Assembly (NCBI GenBank): GCA_964462035.1
Contig: CAYXAP010000001.1
Location: 393,678-457,677 of the forward strand
Reading direction: 5' to 3'
Source of the DNA: UBA1660 sp964462035
GTDB taxonomy: Bacteria; Myxococcota_A; Polyangia; Polyangiales; Houyiibacteriaceae
Length of the DNA stretch: 64,000 bases
Of the stretch, positions 24,705-34,152 are shown piece by piece (the first letter of the stretch is position 1; every line of letters starts with the position of its first letter). The notes below the pieces were generated by a model. It was not told where the DNA came from, ran no database searches, and saw nothing but the letters and a program-made list of their open reading frames with translations. The translations under genes and the position numbers were made by a program.

Positions 24705-26195
24705 GTGAAGGCGGGCATCAAAGAGAGTGGGGCGATCGCCCTCGCGGACACCGTCATCGGAGAGAGTCATCCCTCTGGTGAACGGGACAAGGTGCCCTCC
24801 GTCATCCCGTCGGCGCGCGCCGACCTGGCTCAGGCCAAGGCGCTCATCGGCACCCGCATCGACCACTACGAGATCGAGGACCTGCTCGGCGTCGGTGGGA
24901 TGGGCGCGGTCTACGCGGCTCGCGACCTCAGCCTCGACCGACCGGTGGCGCTCAAGATGCTCCGCGAGGTCTTTCGGCGACCGGCCCACGAGGACCGCCT
25001 CAAGCGAGAGGCTCGCGCGCAGGCCAAGCTCCAGAGCCCCCACGTCGTGGGCATCCACTACATCGGCCGGACCAGCTTCGTGCCCGATGGCCGCTCCGAG
25101 CCGCCGCCGGTCGCGGACCCCAGCGAGACGGGGATGCTCTACTTCGCGATGGAGCGCCTCGAAGGGGGCTCGCTCGAAGACTTCCTCGAGCGCGGCGAGA
25201 CCCTCGACCCGGAGACGGCCCGCCGGATGATGCTCCAGGTCACCCGTGGCCTCCGCGCTGCCTTCCGCGCGGGGATCCTCCACCGAGACATCAAGCCCTC
25301 GAACCTGCTTCGCGGTCGCGACGGCACCGTGAAGATCGCCGACTTCGGGCTGGCCAAGGGCGTCTCCGCCGAGGAGTCCATCCACGACGGCAGCCTGGTC
25401 GGAAGCCCCTACTACATGTCGCCGGAACAGTGCGAAGGCCGGGCGCTCGACCACCGCGCGGACCTCTATTCGCTGGGCGCGACCTTCTACCACCTGATCG
25501 CTGGCCATCCGCCCTTCGAGGGCGAGTCGATCATGGACGTGGTCACCAAGCACCTCTCGGAGGATCCGCCGCCGCTCGACCGGACCGAGGTGCCGCCGAA
25601 GCTCGCGAAGATCCTGATGCGGCTGCTCGCGAAGGATCCGGAGGACCGCTACCCCGACCACGACGCGCTCATCGACGATCTGAAGGCGGCGGCGCCTCAG
25701 CGAAACCCCTTCGCGGGCTTCTGGATCCGTGGGACCGCGGTCGTTCTCGACACCGCCGTAGCCGGCATCCTCATCGCCGGCCTCGGGTGGCTCGGGATGA
25801 TCCTCCACCTGCTCCACGTCACGGTCGGTCACGCGCTGCGCGGCCAGACGCTGGCCAAGTACCTGCTGAAGATCCAGGTCCGCCGCGCCGACGACGGACC
25901 GGTGGGCTGGGGTCGAGCCCTGGCCCGAACGATCGTCTCCCTCTGGATGCCTCTGGTCCTCGGCCTCTCGATCTTCGTCAGCTACGGCTTCGATGGCCTG
26001 GTCACGACCATCGAGCAGCTCCGCTTCGGCGAGGCCGGCCGGATGCAGGCGGTCATCATCTCGCTGGCCCTCGGAAACGGCCTGCTCAGCCTGCTCTACG
26101 GCGCCGGCTTGGTCCTCGCGGGCTTCCACCCGCAAAAGCGCTCGGTCCACGACCTGATCACCGGAACGGTCGTGCGCTACAAGCTCTCGACCTAG
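24705..26195 (+). CDS. Ser/Thr protein kinase with C-terminal RDD membrane domain
   Basis: A 496-residue protein. After about 50 residues comes a full kinase domain: GVGGMGAVYAARD (P loop), ALKML (Lys), HRDIKPSNLL, KIADFGLA and YMSPEQ. Residues about 335-495 form an RDD domain with membrane helices (RGTAVVLDTAVAGILIAGLG, then the conserved GQTLAKYLLKIQVRRADDGPVGWGRALARTIV). Kinase-RDD fusions exist in myxobacteria, but the role of the RDD part is not established. The start is GTG 24705 after a GAGGGG site. The plus-strand divergent neighbour of the cytochrome gene, it ends before a strong hairpin. Confidence 0.85.
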   Translation: MKAGIKESGAIALADTVIGESHPSGERDKVPSVIPSARADLAQAKALIGTRIDHYEIEDLLGVGGMGAVYAARDLSLDRPVALKMLREVFRRPAHEDRLKREARAQAKLQSPHVVGIHYIGRTSFVPDGRSEPPPVADPSETGMLYFAMERLEGGSLEDFLERGETLDPETARRMMLQVTRGLRAAFRAGILHRDIKPSNLLRGRDGTVKIADFGLAKGVSAEESIHDGSLVGSPYYMSPEQCEGRALDHRADLYSLGATFYHLIAGHPPFEGESIMDVVTKHLSEDPPPLDRTEVPPKLAKILMRLLAKDPEDRYPDHDALIDDLKAAAPQRNPFAGFWIRGTAVVLDTAVAGILIAGLGWLGMILHLLHVTVGHALRGQTLAKYLLKIQVRRADDGPVGWGRALARTIVSLWMPLVLGLSIFVSYGFDGLVTTIEQLRFGEAGRMQAVIISLALGNGLLSLLYGAGLVLAGFHPQKRSVHDLITGTVVRYKLST

Positions 26196-26201
26196 TCCCT
26201 G

Positions 26202-26224
26202 GGGGGATTTTGAGAAAATCCCCC
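26202..26224 (+). terminator. Hairpin after the kinase-RDD gene
   Basis: Perfect 10-base arms GGGGGATTTT and AAAATCCCCC around a GAG loop. It is not followed by a T run, so it may be a terminator of the non-classical kind, an mRNA-stabilising stem or a repeat remnant. Confidence 0.5.
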
Positions 26225-26366
26225 GACTCGTCGCGAGTGAATCGCTCCTCGACTCCCCAAAAACCTGAAGGTCTCGCGGCGGAGCCGCTCGGTGCGTCCT
26301 CGCGCTTCGCGCTACGTCCTCCGTTGGGTACCTCGCGGCGCGGGCTTTCTGGTATTCTCCGGCGCC

Positions 26367-27212
26367 ATGCGTGCTTTCTTCGTCCTGGCCACCCTCCTCT
26401 GCCTGGCGACGGCCGCGCCTGCCATGGCGCAGCGCGACAACCCGCTGATCCAGGAGGGCGCTGACCAGTACGACGAGCTCCGCTACGAAGAGGCGCTCCA
26501 GACCCTTTCCGCGGCGCTGGTCCGGGCGGGCAACACCGACGAGCAGCGGGCGCGGATCTACACCTTTCTGGCGTTCACCTACTTGAGCCTCGGCCGCGAG
26601 GCGGAGGCCGAGGGTGCCTACCGGTCGCTGCTGGCGATCGTCCCGGCCTTCGAGCCCGACGCCAGCGTGTCGCCGCGTTTCCGCGAGTTCTTTTCCGGGG
26701 TCCGCGAGCGCTGGGAGGCGGAAGGCCGACCCGGCAGCGCGCCGCCGTCGCCCGCGACGATCGAGCACACCTCGCCTCCCCAGGCGGACCCGGGCGAGTC
26801 GGTCGAGCTCCGAGCCAGCCTCGACGACCCGAGCGGTCGGATCGAGTCGGTGGTCCTCGCCTATCGGCAGGGCACCTCGGACGTCTATCGGCGCCTCGAC
26901 ACTCAGATGGTCGATGGCGAGTACGTTGCGACCATCCCCGGTGACGACGTGGCTCCGCCGCTGGTCGAGTACTACTTCGAGGGCCTCGACGCGAACAACC
27001 TCCCGGTCGCCTCCCGCGGTGATGTCGCCGCGCCGCTCCGCATCGCCGTCGAAGGCGAGGGCGACAGCGGCATCCTCGGCAAGTGGTGGTTCTGGACCAT
27101 CCTCGGCGTGGTCGTCGTCGGTGGCGCCGTGACCACGGCGGTGCTTCTCACGCGCGACGACGGAGGGCCCTCGGAGACGCAGGGCACTTTCGTGATCAGC
27201 ATCGGAGAGTGA
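26367..27212 (+). CDS. TPR-containing exported protein with one C-terminal membrane helix
   Basis: A 281-residue protein. The signal peptide (MRAFFVLATLLCLATAAPAMAQ) is followed by a TPR-like region (IQEGADQYDELRYEEALQTLSAALVRAG; RIYTFLAFTYLSLGREAEAEGAYRSLL) and an immunoglobulin-like beta domain (PPQADPGESVELRASLDDPSGRIESVVLAYR). A C-terminal hydrophobic helix (WWFWTILGVVVVGGAVTTAVLL) would anchor it in the inner membrane with the body in the periplasm. The next gene, prmA, starts 2 bases after its stop, so it is probably in the same operon as the methyltransferases. Function unknown. Confidence 0.7.
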   Translation: MRAFFVLATLLCLATAAPAMAQRDNPLIQEGADQYDELRYEEALQTLSAALVRAGNTDEQRARIYTFLAFTYLSLGREAEAEGAYRSLLAIVPAFEPDASVSPRFREFFSGVRERWEAEGRPGSAPPSPATIEHTSPPQADPGESVELRASLDDPSGRIESVVLAYRQGTSDVYRRLDTQMVDGEYVATIPGDDVAPPLVEYYFEGLDANNLPVASRGDVAAPLRIAVEGEGDSGILGKWWFWTILGVVVVGGAVTTAVLLTRDDGGPSETQGTFVISIGE

Positions 27213-27214
27213 CC

Positions 27215-28063
27215 ATGAGCGAGGCCCCTCGCTATCCCTTCGTGCACCTCGAGGTTCCATCGCCGGAGGCGGAGCTCGCGATCGATCGCTTCTGGGAGCT
27301 CGGCGCCCAGGGGGTCGAGGAGCGCGACGAGAGCACGATGAACGGCTCGAGCGGCCCCGGTCGCACCCTGCTCGTCGCGAGCTTCGCGGACGAAGCCGAC
27401 GCGGAACGCGTCGCCGGCGAGGTCGACGGACGGGTCGAGGTGATCGTCGGTGACGAGTGGCGCGACGCCTGGAAGGAGCACTTCCAGATCACGCCCATCG
27501 GCGAGCGGCTCCTGTTGCGTCCGTCGTGGCGCGACGTACCGGAAGACGCCGGCGACCGGGTGGTGCTCACCATCGACCCCGGTGGCGCGTTCGGCAGCGG
27601 TCTGCACGAGTCCACGCGGCTCGTCCTGCGGGCGATCGAGGCGAGCGTGAAGGGCGGCGAGTCCGTCTTCGACGTCGGGTGCGGGAGCGGGATCCTCGCG
27701 ATCGCCGCGTTGCTCCTCGGCGCCGATCGAGCGATCGGCATCGACGTCGAGGACAGCGCCGTGCCGACCACGATCGAGAACGCGGAGATCAACGGCGTGG
27801 GCGATCGCGTCACCGCCTCCACCGATCCGCTCGAGTCGATCGAGGGCACCTTCGACCTGGTCCTCGCGAACATTCAGGCACCGATCCTCATCGGGATGGC
27901 GCCGGAGCTCGCGAAGCGGGTCACGCCGGGCGGGACGCTGGTGATGAGCGGCATCCTGGAAGGGCAGGAGCAAGAGGTCGCCGCGGCCCTGACCGCCGAG
28001 CTGCCCGACGCCGAGGCCACCATCACCGCCGACGGCGGATGGCGGGCCGTCACGATCCGATGA
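27215..28063 (+). CDS. prmA: Ribosomal protein L11 methyltransferase
   Basis: A 282-residue protein. PrmA trimethylates lysines and the N terminus of ribosomal protein L11 with S-adenosylmethionine. The signature DPGGAFGSGLHESTRLVLRAIE is near-perfect for the family. It is followed by SAM motif I (VFDVGCGSGILAIAALLLGA), an acidic motif II (IGIDVEDSAV) and NIQAPIL in motif IV. The N-terminal 80 residues are the small L11-recognition part (VHLEVPSPEAELAIDRFWELG). It starts 2 bases after its upstream neighbour and overlaps rsmE by 4 bases (ATGA). Confidence 0.92.
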   Translation: MSEAPRYPFVHLEVPSPEAELAIDRFWELGAQGVEERDESTMNGSSGPGRTLLVASFADEADAERVAGEVDGRVEVIVGDEWRDAWKEHFQITPIGERLLLRPSWRDVPEDAGDRVVLTIDPGGAFGSGLHESTRLVLRAIEASVKGGESVFDVGCGSGILAIAALLLGADRAIGIDVEDSAVPTTIENAEINGVGDRVTASTDPLESIEGTFDLVLANIQAPILIGMAPELAKRVTPGGTLVMSGILEGQEQEVAAALTAELPDAEATITADGGWRAVTIR

Positions 28064-28752
28064 GGCGGCTCTTCGGGCCGGCCCACGCCGAGGTCGGCGA
28101 GACGGTCTCGTTGGATCCGGAAGCACGGAAGCACGCGAAGGTCCTGCGGCTCGAGATCGGCGCCCGGGTCGAGCTCTTCGACGGGGAAGGCCACCTCGCC
28201 GAGGCCGAGCTCGTCGCCGGGGGAAGGGCGCTCGTTCATCGCGCGTGGACCGCAGCGGCCGAGGCGCCTCCGCGGGTGCTGCTCTGGGGACTGCCGAAGG
28301 CACCCGCGGTCGACACCGGCGTGCGGATGGCCACCGAGCTCGGGGTCGACCGCATCGTGCTGGCGCTCGCCGAACGCACGCCGCGTTCGCCGAGCACCTC
28401 GAAGCTGGAGCGTTGGCGCCGGATCGCGCTGGAGGCGACCCGGCAGTGCGAGCGCGCGACCTGCCCGACCATCGATTCGCCGATTCCGCTGGCGGAGGCT
28501 GCCGCGGTCGACGTCGACCTCCGGCTGGTCGCGCTCGCGCGCGGCCAGCGGAGCGTGGCAGTCGGTGAGGGGTCGGTGGCGGTGGCGATCGGTCCGGAAG
28601 GCGGCTTCACCGAGAGCGAGCAGGCCCTGCTGCTCGAGGAGCACGGCTTTCGGCCGCTTCGGCTCGGGCGCCACGTTCTTCGGTCGGAGACCGCGGTCGC
28701 CGCGGCGCTGGCGCGGCTCGCGGGGGCTTCGCTCGACCCCGGATTGGGGTAG
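28060..28752 (+). CDS. rsmE: 16S rRNA (uracil-1498-N3)-methyltransferase
   Basis: A 230-residue protein. RsmE methylates U1498 of 16S rRNA. Motifs visible are the N-terminal PUA-like start (HAKVLRLEIGARVELFDGEGH), RWRRIALEATRQCERATCP and the SPOUT-fold knot motifs IGPEGGFTESE and LRLGRHVLRSETAVAAAL. Its ATG overlaps the prmA stop in ATGA, so translation is coupled. This prmA-rsmE pairing is common in bacteria. The downstream kinase gene begins 11 bases later. Confidence 0.92.
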   Translation: MRRLFGPAHAEVGETVSLDPEARKHAKVLRLEIGARVELFDGEGHLAEAELVAGGRALVHRAWTAAAEAPPRVLLWGLPKAPAVDTGVRMATELGVDRIVLALAERTPRSPSTSKLERWRRIALEATRQCERATCPTIDSPIPLAEAAAVDVDLRLVALARGQRSVAVGEGSVAVAIGPEGGFTESEQALLLEEHGFRPLRLGRHVLRSETAVAAALARLAGASLDPGLG

Positions 28753-28762
28753 CCTGGTCCCG

Positions 28763-31084
28763 ATGGGTGAGGATCGAGACGACGCGCTGCGAGACACGCT
28801 CGCGGTCGCGCACTCGGGGGACTACGCGCTCGGTGGGCTGATCGCCGACCGCTACGAGGTGGTTCGACTGCTCGGTGCCGGCGCCATGGGCGAGGTCTAC
28901 GAGGTCCGCGACACCCAGCTCGGCGAGACCGTCGCGCTCAAGCGCCTCCTCGGCGCCAGCGAGCGACTGCGCGAGCGCTTCGTCCAGGAGGTGCGCCTCT
29001 CCCGTCGGGTGACCCACCCGAACGTCGGTCGCACCTTCGACCTCGGCGTGGACGGGGACATGCCCTTCCTGACGATGGAGCTCGTGCGCGGGCAGAGCCT
29101 CGAGGACCTCCTCGAGGAGCGTGGTGCAATGCCACCGGAAGAGGTCGTCGAGATCGCGCTCTCGGTGGCCCAGGGGCTGACCGCCGCTCACGCCGCGGGA
29201 ATCGTCCACCGCGATCTCAAGCCGGGCAACGTGCTCGTCGAAGAGGGTGGGCGGATCGTCATCACCGACTTCGGCATCGCCCGCTCGAACGACGGTCCGG
29301 CGGACGCTCGGCTGACCGGCGACGTCGACATCCTCGGGACGCCGCTCTACATGGCGCCCGAGCAGCTCCGCAGCGGGGCCATCGACGGGCGGACCGATCT
29401 CTACGCCTTCGGCGTGATGCTCTACGAGATGCTCACGGCGGCGGTGCCCTTCGAGGGGACGACGGCGATGGCGATCGCGGTGGCGCGACTCTCGGAACGG
29501 CCCATCGACCCGCGTCGGCACGTGCCGGAGCTCCCGGTGCCCCTCGTCGAGCTCGTGCTGCGGATGATGGCGCGCGAGCCTGCCGACCGACCGGAGAGCG
29601 CCGAGGCGGTCCGCGCTGCGCTCGAGCGGTGGAAGGCCGGCGACGCCGCCCCACGCCACCGGCTCCCGGCGCCGCTGGGTGAGAGGTCGCTGGCGGTCTT
29701 GCCCTTCGGCTACCGAGGGGACGCGGATTCCGACTACCTCGGTGAGGGCGTCGCCGAAGAGCTCGTCGACGTCTTGAGCCGGACCCGCGGCGCTCGCGTG
29801 CTCAGCTTCGGTGCGACGAGCTCGCTCGGTCCGCGTGCGGCGCCCAGCGAGCTCGCGTCGCTCGGTGCGGACCACGTGGTGGGCGGTACGGTCCAGCGAC
29901 GCGGTGCGTCGATTCGGATCACTGCCCGCCTCACGGAGACCGAGACCAACGCCCAGCTCTGGAGCGAGCGCTTCGCGGGGGACTTCGAGGACGTCTTCGA
30001 GCTGCAGGAGACCATCAGCCAGCGGATCGCCGAGGCATTGCGAATCGAGCTCGGCGCGCGCCGCGAAGGCTCGGTTCCCGAAGAGGCGCTGCGGCTCTAC
30101 TACCAAGCACGCCGTTCACTCACCGCCGACGGATTCAATCGACTGGACCCCACTGGCCTCGAAGACGCCATCGCCCTCGCGCCCGACTTCGGGGCCGCCT
30201 ACGCCCTGCACGCGCTCGTCTCTGCCCGCCGCACGTTCACCGCGGCGGTGCACGACGGCGTCGACGCGTGGGCCGAGGCCGAGGCGAGCATCGACCGTGC
30301 GATGCGCATCGCCCCGGACCGAGCCGACACCCAGCTCGCGAAGGCCGTGCTCGCCACCCAGGCGATGGACACGACCCGTGCCGTCGAGAGTCTGCTGGAG
30401 GCTCTCCGCATCGCGCCCACCTTGGCGCTCGCGCACCACTACCTCGGCTCGCTGCAGCTCGAGGCGGGCGTGCTGAACGACGGCGAGAAGCGATTGAAGC
30501 TCGCCTGCGAGCTCGACCCCGCGGGCGCCGAGGGCAGCGAGATCATGCTCGCGCGGCACTACATCCTGAGCGGGCGCTACGAGGAAGCCGAGGTCCTCCA
30601 ACGGAGCATCGAGTCGCGAGACAGCGGCGGCGGCGTGCCAGCGCGGATGGTCGGCGTGCGCACCGCGTTCTGGCGTGGCGACGAGGCGACCCTCCGGCGC
30701 ATCGCGGCGGTCGAGGGTGCCGGCCCGGGATTGAACCACGCGGCGGCCGCCCTCTTCGCGCGCTTCGCGCTGGGGGAAGAGCCGAAGGGAGCGCTGGCCG
30801 AGCTGCGCCAGCAGCTGGCGGCGGTCACCAACGCGCGCTTCCTCGGCGTGGTCCACCAGTTCGAGGCCGATCTCCACAGCTTGCGGGGCCACCACCCCGA
30901 AGCGCTGCAGGCCATCGAGGCCGCCAGTCAGCTCGGCCTCGCGGACATCGATTGGATGGACCGCTCGCCGTGTCTGGACCCGCTTCGTCGGAGCCCCGCG
31001 TTCCTCGCGCTCCGGGCGGAGATCGACGAGCGCGCGGCGATCGTCCGGTCGCCACGGGTCTCGTCGTCGATGACGCTCCGCTAG
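28763..31084 (+). CDS. Ser/Thr kinase with FlgO/TolB-like segment and TPR tail
   Basis: A 773-residue protein. The kinase domain (about 28-290) has GAGAMGEVYEVRD, ALKRLL, HRDLKPGNVL, ITDFGIARS and YMAPEQ. The section from about 305 to 425 (LAVLPFGYRGDADSDYLGEGVAEELVDVL; HVVGGTVQRRGASIRITARLTETETNAQLW) is the module found between a kinase and TPRs in many Acidobacteria and myxobacteria. From about 440 on there are TPR-like repeats (DRADTQLAKAVLATQAMDTTRAVESLLEAL). It follows rsmE by 11 bases and may share its promoter. Confidence 0.85.
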   Translation: MGEDRDDALRDTLAVAHSGDYALGGLIADRYEVVRLLGAGAMGEVYEVRDTQLGETVALKRLLGASERLRERFVQEVRLSRRVTHPNVGRTFDLGVDGDMPFLTMELVRGQSLEDLLEERGAMPPEEVVEIALSVAQGLTAAHAAGIVHRDLKPGNVLVEEGGRIVITDFGIARSNDGPADARLTGDVDILGTPLYMAPEQLRSGAIDGRTDLYAFGVMLYEMLTAAVPFEGTTAMAIAVARLSERPIDPRRHVPELPVPLVELVLRMMAREPADRPESAEAVRAALERWKAGDAAPRHRLPAPLGERSLAVLPFGYRGDADSDYLGEGVAEELVDVLSRTRGARVLSFGATSSLGPRAAPSELASLGADHVVGGTVQRRGASIRITARLTETETNAQLWSERFAGDFEDVFELQETISQRIAEALRIELGARREGSVPEEALRLYYQARRSLTADGFNRLDPTGLEDAIALAPDFGAAYALHALVSARRTFTAAVHDGVDAWAEAEASIDRAMRIAPDRADTQLAKAVLATQAMDTTRAVESLLEALRIAPTLALAHHYLGSLQLEAGVLNDGEKRLKLACELDPAGAEGSEIMLARHYILSGRYEEAEVLQRSIESRDSGGGVPARMVGVRTAFWRGDEATLRRIAAVEGAGPGLNHAAAALFARFALGEEPKGALAELRQQLAAVTNARFLGVVHQFEADLHSLRGHHPEALQAIEAASQLGLADIDWMDRSPCLDPLRRSPAFLALRAEIDERAAIVRSPRVSSSMTLR

Positions 31085-31088
31085 CGGC

Positions 31089-32081
31089 TCAGAATCGGGC
31101 CTCGAGGCCGAGCCCGAACATCGGACCGGCGTAGACGTCGAACGCGCCCGGCCGGAGGATCCCCGCGCCGCCGAAGTAGCCGGTGAAGAAGAGCGAGCCC
31201 GGCCCGGCCGAGCCTCGGAGCAGCGCGCGAAAGCCGATCGCGCCCATGCCGTGTCGCGTGCGGCCGCCGCTCGTCGTGAAGACCAGCCAGAAGCCGGTCT
31301 TGAGCGGCACCGCGGCGTCGAAGCGCGCGTAGACCCACTCGAAGCCGTTCGGCGTGTAGCCGTAGCTCACGCCGATTTCGGCGTGGAGCCCGTCGCGCGC
31401 GCCGACACGGAGGTTCACGCCGGTCGAGAACCCGAGCGTCGTGCGATACGTGCCGAAGCCATCGTCGTCGTCCACCTCGGTGATGGTGGCGCCCACCGTG
31501 ACCCCGAAACCGAAGACCCGGTGGTCGTAACCGAGACCGATCTCGGAGTGCCCCACGCTCACGCGCCCGAGGTCGCCGAACCCGAAGCCGAGCGGAGAGA
31601 GCCGGGCCTGCACCTCGAGCGGGACGCTGGCGCGATAGCGCAGCCGGATGTCGGCAAAGAAGCCCCCGCCGTCCGACACCGACAGGGAAGGCAGGGCGAA
31701 GACTCGGGTGTCGAAGCCGAAGTAGCTCGCGCGCTCGGGGACGCTTCGAGTCACGGTCGCCCTCGCGGCGGTGAGCCGAACGGCGGCGCCCTCCTCGACC
31801 TCGACGCCCATCGGCCGGATGGTTCGTGAGGAGTCGGGTAGGGCGCCGATGATCTGCAGCACGATGGAGCCGTCGCGGGTCGCGATCTCCACCGAGTCAC
31901 CCCGGCTGACACCTTCGTTCGAGCCGAGGTCGAGGATCAGCTCGTGCTTCTCGACCCGGTCGACGTGGCCGACCCGTGTGGTCGCCGGTGCCACGGGTAG
32001 CGGCGCCTGGGCGCTGGCAGCCGACGTGATGATGATCGCGATCGCGATCGCGAGTCCGAGCCCCCGGAGTGCCGCCTCCAT
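31089..32081 (-). CDS. Outer-membrane beta-barrel protein
   Basis: A 330-residue protein with a signal peptide (GLGLAIAIAIIITSAASA). Residues about 35-110 form a small beta domain (VGHVDRVEKHELILDLGSNEGVSRGDSVEIA), and from about 118 on there are alternating amphipathic strands ending in Phe (RVFALPSLSVSDGGGFFADIRLRY; FDVYAGPMFGLGLEARF at the end, a typical barrel C terminus). The function is unknown. It starts 15 bases after the PEGA kinase gene on the same strand, probably as its operon partner. Confidence 0.7.
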   Translation of the reverse strand: MEAALRGLGLAIAIAIIITSAASAQAPLPVAPATTRVGHVDRVEKHELILDLGSNEGVSRGDSVEIATRDGSIVLQIIGALPDSSRTIRPMGVEVEEGAAVRLTAARATVTRSVPERASYFGFDTRVFALPSLSVSDGGGFFADIRLRYRASVPLEVQARLSPLGFGFGDLGRVSVGHSEIGLGYDHRVFGFGVTVGATITEVDDDDGFGTYRTTLGFSTGVNLRVGARDGLHAEIGVSYGYTPNGFEWVYARFDAAVPLKTGFWLVFTTSGGRTRHGMGAIGFRALLRGSAGPGSLFFTGYFGGAGILRPGAFDVYAGPMFGLGLEARF

Positions 32082-32096
32082 CGTCAGGACACTAGC

Positions 32097-33991
32097 TCAA
32101 CGGAGCGGGACTCGCCGCCTCGTGGACTCGCCCGAGACCATGCGCACCGTGTAGGTCCGGCGGATGCCGGCCTCCGGATTGACGAAGGTCAGCTCGTGGT
32201 CGCCCGGTGGGAGTTCCACGTCCCGCAGCGGCGTCACGCCGAGGACCTGGTCGCCGAGCCGGACCTCGGACCACGGAATCGTGTCGAGGGAGAGGAGACC
32301 GGGCGCTTCGGCCTCCAGGTCGGCGGTTTCTGGGTCCGCCTCGGCCGTCGGTTCCGACTCCGACGCCGACTCCGACGTCGACCCCGACGCCGACGCCGAT
32401 CTCGACTCCGACGCCGACCCCGACGGCCGCTCGCCGAGAACCGCCTCCGGCTCCGACGGCCGCGCGCCGAGAACCGCCTCCGGCTCCGACGGCCGCTCGC
32501 CGAGAACCGCCTCCGGCTCCGACGGCCGCTCGCCGACAGCCGCCTCCGGCTCCCGATCACCGACCTCCGTCTCCGCCTCTACCTCCCGATCANNNNNNNN
32601 NNNNNNNNNNNNNNNNNNNNNNNNNNNNNNNNNNNNNNNNNNNNNNNNNNNNNNNNNNNNNNNNNNNNNNNNNNNNNNNNNNNNNNNNNNNNAGCCGCCT
32701 CCGGCTCCCGATCACCGACCTCCGTCTCCGCCTCTACCTCCCGATCACCGCCGCTCTCGTCCGCTTCCCCCGCCTCGACGCTCTCGTCGTCGCTCAGCAC
32801 GCCGCCCACCGTGATCATCGTCAGCGTCGCGATCGCCGCGGCGGCGAGCAGGAGCGGCATGCGCCACCCTGGTGCGGGCTCCGGTGGCGGGCGCTCCGGC
32901 GGCGGGTCGGAGAGCGGCGCCTTCGCCTGACTCACGCCGAACGAGCCCGTTCGGCTGACCGCGAGCGCGCCGTCGACCAGCTCCGCCAGCAGCACCTGCT
33001 GACGCTCGCGTTCGCCCTCGAAGAGATCGCCGAGCAGATCCGCCAGGTCCTCCCGTCGCACCGGCTGCGCTCGGTCTGCGAAGTACGCCCGCAGGTCCTC
33101 GCTCATTGCCCGGGCGCTGTCGTAGCGGTCGTCGGGATCGTGTTGCAGCGCTCGGTTCACCACCGTCGCGAGCGCCTCGGGGGCGTCGGGCGCGTGCTCT
33201 TCGAGCGGTTGCAGGTCGCCGGCCACCAACGCCTGGAGCGTCGTGACATCGTTCAGGTTGGGAAAGAGTCGCTTGCCCGTGAGGCTCTCCCAGAGAACGA
33301 CGCCAGTGCTCCACACGTCGGCCCGGCGATCCGTGCCGTCGCCCGTCGCGTGCTCTGGCGCGACGTAGCCCCACTTGCCCTTGATCACTCCCGAGTCGGT
33401 GTTCGCCCGTCGAATCGCTGCCTTCGCGATGCCGAAGTCGATCAGCTTCACCGTCCCGTCCCAGCACAGGAAGACGTTCGATGGCGACACGTCCCGGTGG
33501 ACCACTTCGAGCGGCGAACCGTCGTGGTCCTTGAGCTCGTGCGCGTAGTGCAGCCCAGCCAAGACCTCCTGGGCGATGAAGGCCGCGAGCTCCGGCGCCA
33601 ATCGTTCGTGGCGCTGACCGAGCGTCGCGAGGAGGCGGTCGAGACCGATCCCCTCGAGGTAGCCCATGACCATGTAGTGGCGGTCCCCCGAGACCCCCAC
33701 CTCGAGCGTCTGAGCGATGTTCGGGTGGTCGAGCCGGCCGGCCAGTCTCGCCTCGTCGAGGAACATCTCGACGACCTCTTCGTCATCCTCGAAGTGGGCG
33801 TGAAGAAGCTTCAGCACGACCAGCTTCCGGAAGTCGTGGGGACCTCGGCGGAGCGCCAGGAAGACCTCCCCCGCCCCTCCCTTCCCGAGCGAGGCGAGCA
33901 CGTCGTACTCGCCGACCCAGCGCGGGGCGAGGGGCTGCATCGCCCCTTCGGGCGAGCTCGGCTCCACCTCGTCCACCCCGCTCATCGCCAT
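32097..33991 (-). CDS. Ser/Thr protein kinase with PEGA domain (split by assembly gap)
   Basis: N-terminal kinase (GKGGAGEVFLALRRG, VLKLLHA, HRDVSPSNVF with Ser in place of Lys-Pro as often in myxobacteria, LIDFGIA, APEH), one hydrophobic helix (MPLLLAAAAIATLTMITVGGVL), a long acidic and Ser-rich linker, then a PEGA domain (WSEVRLGDQVLGVTPLRDVELPPGDHEL). The gap of 100 N falls in the linker. The 55 bases on both sides of it are identical; collapsing them to one copy and deleting the N gives 580 codons in a single uninterrupted frame (579 residues). The beta-barrel gene starts 15 bases downstream. ATG 33991 is chosen over an upstream TTG. Confidence 0.85.
32425..32553 (-). repeat. 33-base tandem repeat in the kinase linker
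   Basis: Three complete copies and one partial copy of a 33-base unit code for an 11-residue repeat containing GERPSEPEAVL. Further out (32350-32424) simpler Ser/Glu/Ala hexamer repeats code for GSASESRSASAS-like sequence. Such repeats explain why the assembly broke here. Confidence 0.85.
32593..32692. other. Assembly gap (100 N) flanked by identical 55-base ends
   Basis: Exactly 100 N, a scaffolding convention. The 55 bases before (32538-32592) and after (32693-32747) are identical and each touches the gap edge, the signature of contigs ending in a shared 55-mer. Confidence 0.95.
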
Positions 33992-34103
33992 CAGCCCACG
34001 CAACCTCGCGGCGTCAGGATATGCACGGAATCGGTCGGGAACACCGTGCTAGCGAGCACTTTTGTCCCTACGCCCCAGGGGAACCCACTGGAATCACTGC
34101 TGG

Positions 34104-34131
34104 TTGACGCTGGCATTGGGCTTGCTAACTC
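34104..34131 (+). promoter_or_regulatory. Candidate promoter of the vWA-like lipoprotein
   Basis: A -35 TTGACG at 34104-34109, 16-base spacer, then TAACTC at 34126-34131 preceded by an extended TG. The same layout (TTGACR, 16 bases, TGCTA..TC) occurs upstream of the PLP enzyme at 63928-63955. A transcript start about 7 bases on would leave a 15-base leader before the ATG at 34153. Confidence 0.45.
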
Positions 34132-34152
34132 TCCAGTGTGCTTGGCGAGAAC

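Noticed and set aside
24618..27260. Extension of the cytochrome frame far upstream on the minus strand
   Set aside because: No signal or domain in the extension, and it runs antisense to the kinase and TPR genes; the lipoprotein signal at 24617 defines the start.
32538..32747. True 55-base direct repeat in the kinase linker
   Set aside because: Both copies end exactly at the gap, which fits an assembly overlap better than biology; cannot be excluded.
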